A stretch of 64,000 bases of DNA from NCBI RefSeq assembly GCF_009725235.1, contig NZ_WJFC01000043.1, positions 1-64,000 of the forward strand, in the 5' to 3' direction. The position numbers were made by a program, and so were the translations under genes. The notes below the pieces were generated by a model. It saw nothing but the letters and a program-made list of their open reading frames with translations. It made no database searches and was not told the origin of the DNA. Positions within the stretch are counted from its first letter, which is position 1; every line of letters starts with the position of its first letter. Positions 33,365 to 43,530 of the stretch are shown in pieces. Origin of the DNA: Scytonema sp. UIC 10036 (GTDB lineage: Bacteria > Cyanobacteriota > Cyanobacteriia > Cyanobacteriales > Nostocaceae).

Positions 33365-35704
33365 TCATCCTTTATCCTTCAGCCAGCGCCGTGCTGCTTC
33401 CAAAATCACCTTTTGCTCAGCCCGTGCGATCGCTCTACATGTCCGTTCTACTGCTTCCGGTTCTACAGAGATGGAAGTAATACCCCATCGCACCAGTTGC
33501 TCAATAATTTCCGGATACAATACTGGTGCCTGTCCGCACAGCGAACACGGAATGTTTGCCTTTTGTGCCATTTGAATCAGTTGAGCTATTGCATCCATGA
33601 CAACTGGGTGGCTTTCGTTAAACGCTTTTGCTAAATGTCCTTGTTCTCTATCGACTCCCAGTAGAAGTTGGGTTAGGTCATTTGTACCAATAGAAATTCC
33701 TTGCACGCCTGCTTTCACATATTCTGGTACCAAGAAAAGAATGCTTGGGACTTCCGCCATAATCCACAGTTGAAACTGCCTGACTTCGGTTAACTTCGCC
33801 TGCTCTACTTTTTGGCGGCAAAATGAAAACTCTTCGACTGTCCGAACAAAAGGTAACAAAAGATGAATATTGCTGTAACCCGCTTTCTGTACCTTTGCTA
33901 ACGCTGCTAGCTCTAACTCAAAAACTGTAGGGTTTGTCAGGTAGCTATAGGTGCCACGTTCTCCCAATACAGATTGTACAGCAGTCGCTGAACTGTTTTC
34001 CAGAGATCGCAGTTCATGCGCCCGCCAATCCAAAGAGCGATAAAAAACAGGTTTTGGTTCAAAAGCACTGGCAAACTGCGCGATCGCATCGTACCACCGT
34101 TCCAGTAATTGTACGCGTTCTCCTTCCCTTATCCAAACACTAGGATGCTTTCCTTCCAATATGTTGAGAACCATCAGTTCCGATCTTAATAACCCTACAC
34201 CATCCACAGGCAAAAAATGCACTTTTGCGAGCGCGCTTGGCTGACTCACGTTCACAAGCAGTTGAGTCGCAATAATGGGTAGGTGAGGGGAGAGTGAAGG
34301 AGTGAGAGAGTGAGGGAGTGTCTGAGCAATGCTCAATTTTGAATTTTGAACTGATGCGTCCTCTTGTTTTACCTCTTCTTCTGGGCGTGCAACGTGATAA
34401 ATTTCTCCCTTATCACCGTCTATCTGCAATCGTTCCCCACTTTGAATGATTTTTGTCGCATCTTTTACACTAACAACTGCAGGAATACTTAATTCCCTCG
34501 CAAGAATAGCAGCATGACTGGTTAACCCTCCTTGTTCTGTGACAATACCTGCAACATGTTGTAGAAGCGATAACCAATCGGGCGTTATATTTGGTAAAAC
34601 AAGAATTGCTCCTTTTGGTATTTTTTCTGGTTTTGGTTGTGAATGAGCAATAACATGAGCATTTGCGGACACGTGTCCTGTTGCAGCGCCCAGTCCTTTG
34701 ATTGAGGAGACATTGGCAATAGCAGATTGAGGGGTGCTAATTTGAGTTATGTACAGCACTCCTGTTGGAGTTTCATTAGAAATCGTCCATTCTATTGTGA
34801 AGTTTGCACCGATTTCTTTCACTAGCTGACTCGCTAAATGAACGAGTTGCTGTAAATATTCCTCTGTCAGTGCATATTGTTTTTGTTGCTCTTCTGCTAA
34901 CAGATCGGTTACAATGTAGGAAGAATAAGACATCATAATTGATGCTGTATTAGAAGTTCGGTAAGCTATGGTTTTATTACCTATTTCCCGTTCTCGTACA
35001 TTGCCAGTATCTGGTTGGATGTAGAAAGCATCTGGTAGAACTTCTCCTTGAGAGATGGACATTCCCAACCCCCAAGTCGCTAGAATCTCCCATTCTGAAG
35101 CAGTAGCATTAAGTACGCCACTAGCGATCGCATTTCTGAAAGGTTGTACCAAAACTCCTAAATTGATTTGTCTGAGATCGACTCCCGCCCACTGCCAGTA
35201 AAGTAAACTCTTTGCGCGAAACATTTGGCTCCAAGTTTGCTTCAAAGCAAATGCGATAGCTTGTTCGTCATACGAACAAACATGGGATTCAAGCAGTCCA
35301 GATATATTACTCAATCTCTGTTTTGCAGTTGGTGCGAAAACAGAGGGTCTCAAAATGAGATTAACGTTTGTACCTTCTTGTTCTCTCACCGCTTCCAAGA
35401 TAGAGCGAAGCAAACGTGGAGGTAAATTGGCTTGAGTAATTTCTTGACGAAAGCGCCTAGCTACTTGTTGAAGTTGACGCCAGTTAGCAACATCTAGGTG
35501 AAAGGAAGAGTGAGGTAAGTCAGCAACGAGCGCTTCTGAACTATTGAGAGTTTCCAAAAATTCCTGTAGAATCCCTGCTGGGATTGCAAAACCGGGAACC
35601 ACTGGATATCCCCGCTGTATTAATTTGCTCAACTGAAATGCTTTATCACCAACTTTGGTGCGGTCTTGCAGTTTAATTTGATTAAGCCAATAGAGTTTGT
35701 CCAC
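33365..35704 (-). CDS. PEP synthase-like / pyruvate phosphate dikinase family protein
   Basis: 779 residues of the PEP-utilising family, which interconverts pyruvate and phosphoenolpyruvate using ATP. Order: N-terminal ATP-binding domain (1-340), swivelling phosphohistidine domain with GGLTSHAAILAREL (His about 395), and C-terminal PEP-binding barrel with GTNDLTQ (about 675) and the catalytic Cys in SLCGQAP (about 722). The ATP domain is divergent: the usual VRSSAT motif reads ILRPSVF, so full PpsA activity is uncertain. Residues about 445-478 (TLPHSLTPSLSPHLP) are an insert made by a GAGTGAGG-type repeat in the linker. It is convergent with the truncated nuclease gene. Confidence 0.8.
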   Translation of the reverse strand: MDKLYWLNQIKLQDRTKVGDKAFQLSKLIQRGYPVVPGFAIPAGILQEFLETLNSSEALVADLPHSSFHLDVANWRQLQQVARRFRQEITQANLPPRLLRSILEAVREQEGTNVNLILRPSVFAPTAKQRLSNISGLLESHVCSYDEQAIAFALKQTWSQMFRAKSLLYWQWAGVDLRQINLGVLVQPFRNAIASGVLNATASEWEILATWGLGMSISQGEVLPDAFYIQPDTGNVREREIGNKTIAYRTSNTASIMMSYSSYIVTDLLAEEQQKQYALTEEYLQQLVHLASQLVKEIGANFTIEWTISNETPTGVLYITQISTPQSAIANVSSIKGLGAATGHVSANAHVIAHSQPKPEKIPKGAILVLPNITPDWLSLLQHVAGIVTEQGGLTSHAAILARELSIPAVVSVKDATKIIQSGERLQIDGDKGEIYHVARPEEEVKQEDASVQNSKLSIAQTLPHSLTPSLSPHLPIIATQLLVNVSQPSALAKVHFLPVDGVGLLRSELMVLNILEGKHPSVWIREGERVQLLERWYDAIAQFASAFEPKPVFYRSLDWRAHELRSLENSSATAVQSVLGERGTYSYLTNPTVFELELAALAKVQKAGYSNIHLLLPFVRTVEEFSFCRQKVEQAKLTEVRQFQLWIMAEVPSILFLVPEYVKAGVQGISIGTNDLTQLLLGVDREQGHLAKAFNESHPVVMDAIAQLIQMAQKANIPCSLCGQAPVLYPEIIEQLVRWGITSISVEPEAVERTCRAIARAEQKVILEAARRWLKDKG
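34278..34366. repeat. GTGAGGGAG / ATTTTGAATTTTGAA repeat inside the PEP synthase-like gene
   Basis: GGTGAGGGGAGAGTGAAGG, GAGTGAGAGAGTGAGGGAGTG and a doubled AATTTTGA, both of intergenic-repeat type, occur in frame within the linker between two domains. Confidence 0.6.
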
Positions 35705-35863
35705 TCAATTACGTAATTTATTGATAGATCTGTTAAGGACAATAGGAACGATGGTGATGAAAGTACTTTCAAGCTGAAAAGTATCTATCAGGATATTACC
35801 ACTAGGTGCGGGGGTCATTGTAGTATACTAAATTCTGAGCAAGGATTAAAAAGGATTCTACGA

Positions 35864-36316
35864 TTGCCCACTGCTTACTACGTCGCACCAAATGATTGGT
35901 TAAACTTAACCTTCAGGCTCTGCCTTGCTTTGCTAGTCGGGGGAATTGTTGGGATAGAACGTCAACTGAGCAATAAACCTGCAGGTTTGAGAACTCATAT
36001 GTTGGTGAGTTTTGGTGCTGCTCTGTTCAGTTTAATAGTTCTACAGTTCAATGTGTCTCCAAATGCTGAACCTATATCACGAGTCATTCAGGGCATTGCA
36101 GCTGGTGTAGGATTTATTGGTGCAGGAGAAATCTTGCGTCAATCTCCTCACGAATCAACCCAAACTGAAATCCAAGGGCTAACTTCAGCAGCTGCTATTT
36201 GGGTTTCCGCCGCTCTTGGAATTGCTGCGGCTTGTGGTTTGTGGCAGTTTGGATTAATCGGAGCGTTCTTGTGTTTGTTAGTTTTAAATGTTTTTAAACG
36301 ATTTGAAAGACAGTGA
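35864..36316 (+). CDS. MgtC/SapB family membrane protein
   Basis: 150 residues. The family core is intact: LALLVGGIVGIERQLSNKPAG with the conserved Glu/Arg, AGLRTHMLVSFGAALF, GVGFIGAGEILR and GLTSAAAIWVSAALGIAAACG, in four membrane segments. MgtC proteins regulate magnesium or phosphate homeostasis and F-ATPase. The start is a TTG at 35864 with AAGGA upstream. The C-terminal cytosolic domain of long MgtC proteins is absent. Its stop codon (36314-36316) lies in the CAGTGACCAGTGACC repeat; it is convergent with recF. Confidence 0.9.
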   Translation: MPTAYYVAPNDWLNLTFRLCLALLVGGIVGIERQLSNKPAGLRTHMLVSFGAALFSLIVLQFNVSPNAEPISRVIQGIAAGVGFIGAGEILRQSPHESTQTEIQGLTSAAAIWVSAALGIAAACGLWQFGLIGAFLCLLVLNVFKRFERQ

Positions 36317-36422
36317 CCAGTGACCAGTGACCAGTTTAACAACCAACAACTAACAACCAACAACTAACCACTAACAACTAACCACTAACAACTAACCACT
36401 AACAACTAACCACTAACAACTT
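36312..36422. repeat. STRR array CAGTGAC and CTAACAA/CTAACCA
   Basis: Three copies of CAGTGAC are followed by about ten 7-bp units of AACTAAC/ACCACTA. The array provides the stop codon of mgtC (TGA in CAGTGA) and of recF (TAG in reverse of CTAACAAC), which face each other. Confidence 0.95.
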
Positions 36423-37531
36423 TTGATTACACCCGCATTTACAGAAAGAATTTGGGAAGAATTTAACCATTGTGAATCGAAAGAACCCAAGTGAGTGGTG
36501 GTAATTAGAGTTTGAAAACGATCTTGAATGGCATCTAGAAGTTGGTTTTGTCGAGATAAATCTAACTCAGCTAAAACATCATCAAGCAAAAGTAAAGGCG
36601 CTTCTCCAACAACTTCCTCTATCAGTTGCAATTCTGCTAGTTTTAGCGCTAGAACTAATGTTCTCTGCTGCCCTTGAGAACCGTATTGACGGGCTGGTGT
36701 ATGGTTGATTGTTAACTCTACTTCGTCGCGATGGGGACCGACAAGGGTAGTCCCTTGATTTAACTCGGCTACAGTTTTCTGTTGAATTTTGTTTAAAAAA
36801 GCTTGCTGTACTTCTTCTAAATTATTTTGCTCTAAAGGAACATTAGGCGAGTATTTAAGTTGTAAAATTTCCGTACTACCGCTAATACTAGAATGCCATG
36901 CGATCGCTATGGGAGCAAGTCGTGTTAAGGCGCGATCGCGTCGTCTTATGACCCGCGTACCTGTGGTTGCTAACTGTGCATCCCAAAGAGCTAACTCTTT
37001 TGGTTGATGACTAATCGCTTGCTGCTGAACGCGTTTTAAAAAAGCATTGCGCTGGCGCAACACTTGATTGTACTGTTGTAAGATATGAGCGTAGACAGGT
37101 TCAAGTTGAATTAAAAGCGTATCTAGCCAATGACGGCGAACTTCAGGTCCTCCACGAACTAAATCCAAATCCAAACTAGAAAACTGTACTGCATTCAGAA
37201 CACCAAGAAAGTCCATGTGACGTCTGAGATTCTCACCATTGAGGGAAACAGTACGACGACCATTCCGGCGTAGGATTATACTCAAATCGCTGACCCCAGC
37301 TTGTCGCTCTAAAGATGCTACAAGTACAGATATTTCCTCCCCATCTCGAATTAAATCGCGATCGCGTGCCATGCGGTGCGATCGTAATGTTGCCAGTAAT
37401 TCCACCGCCTCCAACAAATTTGATTTTCCCTGAGCATTATTACCTACTAGTATTGTTTTAGGAGCCGTAAATTCAACCTGCTGTTCTTTGTAGTTGCGGA
37501 AATGTCGGAGGAGAAGAGTTTTCAAATACAT
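36413..37531 (-). CDS. recF: DNA replication and repair protein RecF
   Basis: 372 residues, full length. RecF is an SMC-like ATPase that loads RecA at gaps. Visible motifs are the start YLKTLLLRHFRNY, Walker A GNNAQGKSNLLEA (about 30-42), an ABC signature region YGSQGQQRTLVLALKLAE (about 280-297) and Walker B LLLLDDVLAELD (about 308-319). It is monocistronic, its stop codon falling in the STRR array; its start overlaps the upstream region of the small gene at 37604. Confidence 0.97.
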   Translation of the reverse strand: MYLKTLLLRHFRNYKEQQVEFTAPKTILVGNNAQGKSNLLEAVELLATLRSHRMARDRDLIRDGEEISVLVASLERQAGVSDLSIILRRNGRRTVSLNGENLRRHMDFLGVLNAVQFSSLDLDLVRGGPEVRRHWLDTLLIQLEPVYAHILQQYNQVLRQRNAFLKRVQQQAISHQPKELALWDAQLATTGTRVIRRRDRALTRLAPIAIAWHSSISGSTEILQLKYSPNVPLEQNNLEEVQQAFLNKIQQKTVAELNQGTTLVGPHRDEVELTINHTPARQYGSQGQQRTLVLALKLAELQLIEEVVGEAPLLLLDDVLAELDLSRQNQLLDAIQDRFQTLITTTHLGSFDSQWLNSSQILSVNAGVIKSC

Positions 37532-37603
37532 GAGGAATGGGTTATTGGTTCACTTTTACACTGGGTAACATTTACTATCAAAATTAATTATGGGAGCCAA
37601 CAA

Positions 37604-37873
37604 ATGAACCGCGATCGAGTTTTTGCAGATTTTCATAACGCTGACCTTCAGGGTCGCCTGCGCCTCAATTGTATTGGCACAATTGAGGACTTAGCTAGTC
37701 AAAACATTGAGTTGCAAGATGGTCGCTTGCTTACGCTATATAGTGAGGATTTAGAAGTTGATGGGGTAGTGCAATACTTAACAGAAGAAAATTTATGGGT
37801 TGCTGCCATTGACTGGAATACTATAAAACAACTGGAAGATCTCTTAGTTCAAAAGAAATTGCTCAACTCATAA
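37604..37873 (+). CDS. Small conserved hypothetical protein
   Basis: 89 residues from ATG 37604, preceded by GGGAG; the frame extends upstream to 37502 into recF but homologous-looking sequence begins at MNRDRVFADFHNADLQGRLR. The protein is acidic with alternating strands (GTIEDLASQNIELQDGRLLT, then LYSEDLEVDGVVQY and LWVAAIDW), which suggests a small beta-barrel like those of cyanobacterial one-domain proteins of unknown role. Divergent from recF. Confidence 0.65.
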   Translation: MNRDRVFADFHNADLQGRLRLNCIGTIEDLASQNIELQDGRLLTLYSEDLEVDGVVQYLTEENLWVAAIDWNTIKQLEDLLVQKKLLNS

Positions 37874-37941
37874 TTATATTAGGAACTTTACAATACTTAA
37901 ATAAACTTCTCCCTTTCATGTTCTTTGTTTGCCTTTGTACC

Positions 37942-38008
37942 TTCGCGAGCTTTGCGTCTTTGCGGTTAAAAATTATTTTTAGAACCACAAAGACACGAAG
38001 CTCGCGAA
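37942..38008. repeat. 26-bp inverted repeat (3 mismatches)
   Basis: TTCGCGAGCTTTGCGTCTTT continuing to 37967 pairs with 37983-38008 across a 15-bp AT-rich loop. The 'ctttgcgtctttgcggtt' filler type is common in cyanobacteria. It lies between convergent genes and could serve as a bidirectional terminator. Confidence 0.7.
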
Positions 38009-38032
38009 GAAAGTTGTTAGCAATATACTCCC

Positions 38033-40972
38033 CTAAACAATTTTCTTACCCGTTAATCGGAAGAAAAGTTTCTCTGCTTCAATCCATACAAACATCAAGG
38101 CACTAAAGCCAAGACAAATTCCTAACTCTTGCAAAGTTAAGTAGTGAGTTCCAAAGAAAGCTTGGAGAGGTGGTACGTAAACTAGCAACAGTTGCAGAAT
38201 GGATGTCACAACAACGGCTGCTAATACGTATGGATTTGAGAAGGGGTTCATTTCAATAGTTAGTTGGGAGTTAGAGCGAATTGCTAATGCATGACCCATT
38301 TGAGCAATACATAATGCAGTAAATACCATCGTCTTCCACCGCTCTGGACTGAGATCGTCACCAGTCACGACTTTAACGTGATTGTAAGCCCATGCCATGA
38401 GAATAATAGAAATGATGGCAAAGACAATACCAATCCGAATCATGTAAGAACCCAAGCCTCTGGCAAAAATGCTTTCACGGGGACTGAAGGGCGGGCGTTT
38501 CATCACATCAGGTTCTGCGGGTTCCACAGCTAACGCCAGAGCTGGTAACCCGTCTGTTACAAGGTTCATCCACAGAATTTGCAGTGGTGTGAGAGGTACT
38601 CCTCCCAATCCCATAATGGGTGCTGCAGCAATTGTGATGACCTCGCCAATATTACTACCAAGTATGTACTTGATAAAGCGGCGGATGTTGGTGTATACTA
38701 CTCTACCTTCCTTTGTAGCGGCGACAATTGTCGCAAAGTTGTCGTCAAGGAGTACCATGTCACTCGCTTCTTTACTGACATCGGTACCGGTGATACCCAT
38801 GGCAATACCAATGTCAGCTTGTTTGAGAGCTGGTGCATCGTTGACACCATCGCCTGTCATGGCGACGAATCGACCCCGGCGTTGCAGTGCTTGAACAATC
38901 CGCAGTTTGTGTTCGGGGGCGACTCGAGCGTAGATGCTTACCAAATCGACTTGTTCTTCTAGTTCTTTGTCGCTCATGCGCTGCAATTCTTGACCTGTCA
39001 GGGCGCGATCGCTTTCTTGAGCGATACCCAAATCCACAGCAATGGCGCGTGCGGTGAGTTGGTGGTCTCCAGTAATCATAACGGGACGGATTCCCGCATC
39101 TCGACATTCTTGCACTGCAGCCCTAACTTCTGGACGGGGTGCATCAAGCATTCCTACCAACCCCAGCCATACCAATTCTTGCTCGGATTCTTCATCTGAA
39201 CCTTCTACTGGGATTTCGGCAAGAGGTTTGTAAGCAAAACCCAAAACCCGCAGACCTTTACTTGCCATTGTGTCATTTTCTGCCAGAATTTCACTGCGTT
39301 GCCCCTCATTGATTGGGGTTGCGCTAGTTCCTTGGTAAATATGAGTACAACGTGCAAGTATTAACTCTGGTGAGCCTTTAGTAAACATTAAGTAACGTTC
39401 TGACGGTTGCACCAAGTGGCTGATGATGGGGTCAACTTCATTGATGGCAGATACTCCTGTTTCTACTGGCTCGACTTTACAAATTACACTCATGCGCTTG
39501 CGTTCTGAGGAGAAGGGAAACTCAGCAACACGAGGTAACTTGCTGTCCCATTGATCTTTTTCGATTCCTCCTTTTGCCGCCAGTGTCACTAAAGCACCTT
39601 CTGTTGGATCGCCTAAAATCTTCCACTGTCCTTTATCTTGTTGTAAAAAGGAATCATTACATGAGCTACAGGCAACAAGTAGTGCTTGGAGTGCTGGATA
39701 CTCTTGTGGTTCAGTTTTTTGACCTTGAAGTTGAAACTCTCCCACAGGATCGTAACCAGAACCTGTAACGCTCAAAAATTGGTTATTTGTATTTTCTTGA
39801 GATTGAGGTGGGCGGTTTCCATCTTCAAAAATCAAATTGTTACTGGGGCTTGAACTTGGAGCAGAAACATTTGTGTAAATTGACTGTACCACCATCTTGT
39901 TTTGTGTAAGAGTCCCAGTTTTATCGGAACAGATGGTTGTGACGGAACCTAAAGTTTCTACCGCAGGTAGTTTCCGAATTAAGGCGTTGCGGCGTACCAT
40001 TCTTTGAGTTCCCAGTGCCAGGGTAACGGTAATAACGGCGGGTAAGCTTTCTGGCACTACAGCAACTGCCATACTGAGAGAAACTTCCAATAATTCTTGT
40101 AAGTTACCTCCACGGAGAAGACCAATTCCAATAACGATGACAACTAGAATTAAAGAACCCGTTACCAGGACATTACCGAGTTGAGTCATCCTCTGTTGCA
40201 AGGGAGTCGGTTCGCTTTCTACTGCTTGCAACATGGCAGCAATTTTTCCCAACTCGGTTTGCATTCCAGTGTTAGTCACTAGAATTTTGCCACGTCCTTG
40301 GACAATTTCAGTCCCTTGAAAGACTAGATTAACGCGATCGCCTAAGGAGGTTTCTTCTGGCAGTGTAACTTTTGCCTGCTTGTTTACTGCTTCCGCTTCA
40401 CCTGTCAGTGCCGATTCCCGTATTTGCAGGTTTGACTCTTCTATCAAACGACCATCTGCAGCCACGTGAACACCAGCCTCTACTAGCATCACATCTCCTG
40501 GGACTAACTCTTGAGCTGGCACCTCTACTAGTCTACCGTCCCGCAGGACTCGCACGTTGGGTGATGCTAGTTTTTTCAACGCTGCTAGGGCTTTTTCCGC
40601 ACGACTTTCTTGAACGTAACCAAGTATGCCGTTGAGTACAACAATCGCTAGAATGGCGATTGTGTCTTTAAATGGTAACTCCCCTGGTTTCAATGTGCCT
40701 TGTTGCCAAGCTATTAGATCTAGCACCCCAGAAATAATGGCTACAGCAATCAGCATCAACAACATGATGTTTGTGAACTGATCTATCAGAATCTGCCAAG
40801 CACTGCGTCCACCAGTTTCCTCTAGTTCATTTGGACCATATTGTTCCAATCGCTGCTGTACTTCTTGGGGAGATAAACCAGTCTCCGAGCTGGTTTTCAG
40901 CAGTTCTAGCGACTTATCAACTTCTAAACTATGCCAAGCGGCGGGTTTTTCAGATAGAGAATGAGCGGACAT
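38033..40972 (-). CDS. Ca2+-type P-ATPase (P2A, SERCA/PMR1-like)
   Basis: 979 residues from ATG 40972 (GTG at 40984 would add four codons). It pumps cations, most likely Ca2+, out of the cytoplasm. Visible: N-terminal actuator LTGEAEAV (TGE), M4 VPESLP, the phosphorylation site [12 protein letters not shown] (Asp about 351), nucleotide-domain segment, [20 protein letters not shown] hinge (about 709), M5 NIGE and M6 NLVTDGLP, the Ca2+-coordinating Asn/Glu and Asn/Asp of the SERCA family. Ten membrane segments are expected. No clear partner gene is adjacent. Confidence 0.93.
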   Translation of the reverse strand: MSAHSLSEKPAAWHSLEVDKSLELLKTSSETGLSPQEVQQRLEQYGPNELEETGGRSAWQILIDQFTNIMLLMLIAVAIISGVLDLIAWQQGTLKPGELPFKDTIAILAIVVLNGILGYVQESRAEKALAALKKLASPNVRVLRDGRLVEVPAQELVPGDVMLVEAGVHVAADGRLIEESNLQIRESALTGEAEAVNKQAKVTLPEETSLGDRVNLVFQGTEIVQGRGKILVTNTGMQTELGKIAAMLQAVESEPTPLQQRMTQLGNVLVTGSLILVVIVIGIGLLRGGNLQELLEVSLSMAVAVVPESLPAVITVTLALGTQRMVRRNALIRKLPAVETLGSVTTICSDKTGTLTQNKMVVQSIYTNVSAPSSSPSNNLIFEDGNRPPQSQENTNNQFLSVTGSGYDPVGEFQLQGQKTEPQEYPALQALLVACSSCNDSFLQQDKGQWKILGDPTEGALVTLAAKGGIEKDQWDSKLPRVAEFPFSSERKRMSVICKVEPVETGVSAINEVDPIISHLVQPSERYLMFTKGSPELILARCTHIYQGTSATPINEGQRSEILAENDTMASKGLRVLGFAYKPLAEIPVEGSDEESEQELVWLGLVGMLDAPRPEVRAAVQECRDAGIRPVMITGDHQLTARAIAVDLGIAQESDRALTGQELQRMSDKELEEQVDLVSIYARVAPEHKLRIVQALQRRGRFVAMTGDGVNDAPALKQADIGIAMGITGTDVSKEASDMVLLDDNFATIVAATKEGRVVYTNIRRFIKYILGSNIGEVITIAAAPIMGLGGVPLTPLQILWMNLVTDGLPALALAVEPAEPDVMKRPPFSPRESIFARGLGSYMIRIGIVFAIISIILMAWAYNHVKVVTGDDLSPERWKTMVFTALCIAQMGHALAIRSNSQLTIEMNPFSNPYVLAAVVVTSILQLLLVYVPPLQAFFGTHYLTLQELGICLGFSALMFVWIEAEKLFFRLTGKKIV

Positions 40973-41068
40973 CGTCTTGGTCACAGGAAATGGTTACAAA
41001 CTTCGATCATAGATGAGCAAGGGCTGGAAAACCATCAACATAAAGTTACATTGGGTTAGCCTTTGGGG

Positions 41069-41096
41069 ATTGGGAATTGGGAATTGGGAATTGGGC
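41069..41096. repeat. GGGAATT tandem repeat
   Basis: Four copies of GGGAATTGGGA-type heptamers in the 41.0 kb gap between the ATPase and the transglutaminase gene; the rest of the gap (40985-41211) is promoter-like. Confidence 0.75.
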
Positions 41097-41211
41097 AAAA
41101 GGGCGTTAAGTTATTTTCCCTACTCCCTACCCTCTACCCCCTATTTTCATACCACCTACTCATAACAATTTCATTCCTAAGATGTTAAACATTTGAATAA
41201 ATTAGTTTAAT

Positions 41212-42891
41212 ATGACTTTTGCACTCCCCAGTTTTTTTACTAATCAAATGATTGGGCAAAGGACAATTCGACCCCATAGCGCTGCAGCCCTCTGTGGCAT
41301 CACCTTTATCCAGGATACACTCATTGCTATTGATACTGCCAAAGGTCATTTGCTCTCAATTGACCCCCGCTCCGATAATACAAAAATTCTCAATCCCCAC
41401 CAAAATCGTGAATTTACGGGAGTTACAGGTTTAGCAGTATGGGATGATACTCTTTGGGTGACTCGGGACAATAGTGTGTATTTGTGTAAATTGTCATCGT
41501 TGGGATTGGAGCACTTTGTCACTTTGCCGTATACAGCTGATGGCATTGCTGTTTGGGAATCCACTATCTATGTCAGTTCTCAAAAGCAGGGGGATATATT
41601 GATTTTTGACCGCAATACGCGCAAACAAATTACTAAGTTTTACGCACCTGGGGTGGGAGTGGAAAATTTGGCAGTGGATGAAGAAACGCTTTGGGTTTGC
41701 GATCGCACCGAGCAAACTGTCTACTCCATCGATCGAGCAACTGGGAAAGTTCAATTTAGCGTACTGACGCCGTTTGATGAGCCTTCAGGTATAGCAATTT
41801 ACAAAAATCCGGAAACAGGGGAGAAAAGGCTTTACGTCGCCTATGCTTCTGAGGAACCTTATGTCCGAGATAATCCAAATGCTGACCCAAGTCACGAGCT
41901 ATCATATCGCGATCGGACTTTTATTCATCCTTTACATTACCATTACAATCCAGAAAAACGCTATGCCCTCTCTAACGGCTATCTCCTAGAGATGTCTTAT
42001 GTAGAGGAAATCGCGCCTTTAGATGAAGTCTACGTACCAGAGGTAGAATGGCGCATTGCTTTGCCATCAGAAACCGAACGCCAAAAGGTGAAACACGTCG
42101 AACCTATTGGTTTACCTTTTACAGAAGAGATAGTGGATGGGCAAAGAGTTGCAGTTTTTAAATTTGATGCTCTCACTCCGGGCGAACGACACTTATTTGG
42201 CTGGAAGGCAATCTTAGAAGTACGCGGAATTAAGTATCGCCTCACCCCGTCAGATGTAGAAGATATTGCCGAACCAACGCCTGAATTACAAGAGCGTTAT
42301 CTGGTAGACAATGACGATTTGGCAATGGATACCAATATTGTCCGTCGCTCCGCCCGTGAAGCCGTAGGTACGGAAACCAACTTGCTGCGAAAAATGTATA
42401 GCATTCGCAACTACGTTTATGATGAGTTGTCTTATGGTATTAAACCTCATATAGATACACCAGATATTGTTTTAGAAAGGGGTGTAGGTTCCTGTGGTGA
42501 ATACGTAGGTGTTTTGCTTGCCTTGTGCCGATTAAACGGTATTCTCTGCCGTACTGTAGGTCGGTATAAATGCCCAAGTTATGCTGAATACCAGCAAGTT
42601 CCCATGCAGCCTCAGTACAATCATGTTTGGCTGGAGTTCTACGTACCCGGTTTTGGTTGGTTACCAATGGAATCCAATCCTGATGATATGGGTTATGGCG
42701 GACCTTATCCCACCCGCTTTTTTATGGGTTTGGGCTGGTATCATGTTGAAATTGGCAAAGGTATTTCTTTTGAAACTTTGACGAGTAAAGGTGCAAAGCT
42801 GACAAAAGAAGATGTTTCTATTGGGGAGTTGGCTATCAATCACATTCGCTTTACAATTTTGGGAGAATTACCTCCTTTCAGTGAGCAGTAA
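41212..42891 (+). CDS. Beta-propeller / transglutaminase-like fusion protein
   Basis: 559 residues, cytoplasmic by appearance. Residues 1-270 have five or so repeated blades (GVTGLAVWDDTLWVTRDN, GVENLAVDEETLWVCDRT) typical of NHL/SMP-type propellers. Residues 380-490 form a transglutaminase-like cysteine-peptidase core: Cys about 427 in GVGSCGEYVG, His about 470 in YNHVWLEFY, Asp about 488 in ESNPDD. The enzyme may hydrolyse or crosslink peptides recognised by the propeller; no substrate is implied by neighbours. Its stop codon abuts the CAGTAACCAGTGACT repeat. Confidence 0.85.
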   Translation: MTFALPSFFTNQMIGQRTIRPHSAAALCGITFIQDTLIAIDTAKGHLLSIDPRSDNTKILNPHQNREFTGVTGLAVWDDTLWVTRDNSVYLCKLSSLGLEHFVTLPYTADGIAVWESTIYVSSQKQGDILIFDRNTRKQITKFYAPGVGVENLAVDEETLWVCDRTEQTVYSIDRATGKVQFSVLTPFDEPSGIAIYKNPETGEKRLYVAYASEEPYVRDNPNADPSHELSYRDRTFIHPLHYHYNPEKRYALSNGYLLEMSYVEEIAPLDEVYVPEVEWRIALPSETERQKVKHVEPIGLPFTEEIVDGQRVAVFKFDALTPGERHLFGWKAILEVRGIKYRLTPSDVEDIAEPTPELQERYLVDNDDLAMDTNIVRRSAREAVGTETNLLRKMYSIRNYVYDELSYGIKPHIDTPDIVLERGVGSCGEYVGVLLALCRLNGILCRTVGRYKCPSYAEYQQVPMQPQYNHVWLEFYVPGFGWLPMESNPDDMGYGGPYPTRFFMGLGWYHVEIGKGISFETLTSKGAKLTKEDVSIGELAINHIRFTILGELPPFSEQ

Positions 42892-42918
42892 CCAGTGACT
42901 AGTGACTCACGATCGCAG
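42889..42918. repeat. CAGTAACCAGTGACTAGTGACTC repeat
   Basis: Direct 8-bp units (AGTGACTA) following the transglutaminase stop; the TAACCAGTGAC piece is identical to that at 10086. The remaining 42919-43263 contains a HIP1 site (43055) but no gene I can support. Confidence 0.6.
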
Positions 42919-43263
42919 TTACTCGCATCACGTGATGGATTATGTGAGGACTGTCTGTTATCCTCGTAGGCAGCCTTGCAGCAATCGGTTGGCTTGACTT
43001 AATTTCGGTCCGCTTTGTTTTATTTGAAGAAGTTGGGCTAGCAATCACTAGCAGCGATCGCTGTTTTCATCTTGATGCTGATATTTACGGTAGTCAAAAC
43101 AATGCTATTTGTCATATTTTCTACTTTCACTGGCAGATGAAAATTATTTGTCCTAATGTAGTACGATAAACGCCTTGAAATTTCGAGAATTGGTTCGCCT
43201 TTTCCCCAGATTCCTGGATTGATTGCTAAAAGAAAAAGCACAAAAAAGTGAGGATAGTCCAAA

Positions 43264-43530
43264 ATGTCCCAAAAATTAAACGATTTAAAGAAACAAGTGG
43301 AAACACTAACACCTGATGAGCAGTTGCGTTTAATCTCATATTTGTTACAAAAACTAAGTCTTTGTGAAATTACATCTAAACCACGCCATAATGTGATGGA
43401 ATTTGCCGGAATCGCACCAAATCACTTAGGAGGGATGGATGCTCAGGAATACATAACACGCATGAGACGTGGGGAGTTTCCAGAACTAGAAATTGAAGAG
43501 ATAGAACCTAGGAAAAACAGTGAATATTGA
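43264..43530 (+). CDS. Small antitoxin-like protein
   Basis: 88 residues: a helical N-terminus (KLNDLKKQVETLTPDEQLRL) and a C-terminal segment FAGIAPNHLGGMDAQEYITRMRRGEF that resembles the C-terminal neutralising tail of cyanobacterial VapB-type antitoxins, where a DAQEW-like motif is usual. No PIN toxin follows; the next 236 bases contain only a short frame of no recognisable kind. Orphan antitoxin is my best guess. Confidence 0.5.
   Translation: MSQKLNDLKKQVETLTPDEQLRLISYLLQKLSLCEITSKPRHNVMEFAGIAPNHLGGMDAQEYITRMRRGEFPELEIEEIEPRKNSEY

Noticed and set aside
42952..43170. Open plus-strand stretch reading LVGSLAAIGWLDLISV
   Set aside because: No start codon and no recognisable continuation; probably chance in the 42.9-43.2 kb gap.
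43038..43262. Minus-strand frame before the antitoxin-like gene
   Set aside because: No coding character; overlaps the promoter region of the gene at 43264.
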